Source: Bacteroidetes bacterium QH_10_64_19
GTDB lineage: Bacteria > Bacteroidota > Rhodothermia > Rhodothermales > Salinibacteraceae
Assembly: GCA_003023125.1 (NCBI GenBank)
Contig: PXSY01000142.1
Span: 1-7,881 of the forward strand
DNA: 7,881 nucleotides
Direction: 5' to 3'
Made by a program: the position numbers and the translations under genes. Below the pieces are notes generated by a model. That model did no database searches. It saw only the letters and a program-made list of their open reading frames with translations, and was not told where the DNA came from. Each line of letters starts with the position of its first letter. The stretch's first letter is position 1. This document shows, piece after piece, positions 7,833-7,881 of this stretch.

Positions 7833-7881
7833 ATGAGCCCGGTCGGGGCCCTTCAGGATACGACCATGCGAGACGGAGGAG
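7833..7881 (+). CDS. Possible start of a DRE-TIM metallolyase gene (3' end outside window)
   Basis: An ATG preceded by the purine-rich GCAAAGAAGA opens a frame to the window end reading MSPVGALQDTTMRDGG. DTTMRDG closely matches the N-terminal DTTLRDG signature of isopropylmalate synthase, citramalate synthase, HMG-CoA lyase and related aldolases, in which the Arg and Asp take part in catalysis and metal binding. Only 16 residues are visible, and Met replaces the usual Leu. An open minus-strand frame covers the same bases, so this could be chance. Confidence 0.3.
   Translation, partial: MSPVGALQDTTMRDGG

Overview
The window looks like ordinary chromosomal DNA from an extremely halophilic, high-GC member of the Bacteroidota/Rhodothermota, most like Salinibacter. 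This is inferred from the protein families and composition; no search was run. The SucC, cystathionine beta-synthase, DUF3467 and kinase products are rich in Asp and Glu, as in salt-in proteomes. The outer-membrane protein has the Bacteroidota form of LptD, and the gene starts lack clear Shine-Dalgarno sequences.

Layout. Bases 2-1666 (+) encode the C-terminal 554 residues of LptD; the gene starts outside the window. A 213-bp convergent gap follows, with a 9-bp stem-loop that may end sucC transcription. sucC (succinyl-CoA synthetase beta subunit) lies on the minus strand at 1880-2968. A 151-bp divergent gap separates it from an LptF/LptG-type permease gene (3120-4124, +). Next come a cystathionine beta-synthase gene with a C-terminal CBS-domain pair (about 4297-5763, +), a DUF3467 gene (5824-6303, +), and a soluble PAS / histidine kinase / receiver gene (about 6175-7575, +) that is broken into separate reading frames. 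Bases 7576-7881 hold no secure gene. The last 49 bases may start a DRE-TIM metallolyase (isopropylmalate/citramalate/HMG-lyase-like) gene.

Function. LptD and the LptF/G-like protein both belong to the LPS export machine, on either side of sucC, a TCA-cycle gene. The CBS enzyme belongs to sulfur amino-acid metabolism. The DUF3467 and kinase genes look like a regulatory pair.

Main observation. I see no mobile element, CRISPR array, RNA gene or recognisable new defence system. What stands out is repeated damage inside otherwise well-conserved genes. SucC lacks about 31 residues of its ATP-grasp domain, in frame. The permease lacks about 26-30 residues covering its second membrane segment, in frame. 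The CBS enzyme has lost the usual N-terminal ETIG stretch, apparently with a frameshift. DUF3467 runs directly into the kinase N-terminus. The PAS domain is split by a +1 shift at a five-G run. The receiver has lost about 30 residues and changes frame. Three of these lesions are close to 90 bp. Such a cluster suggests a faulty assembly or consensus, or a locus undergoing unusual deletion. Deciding between these needs the reads or a related genome.
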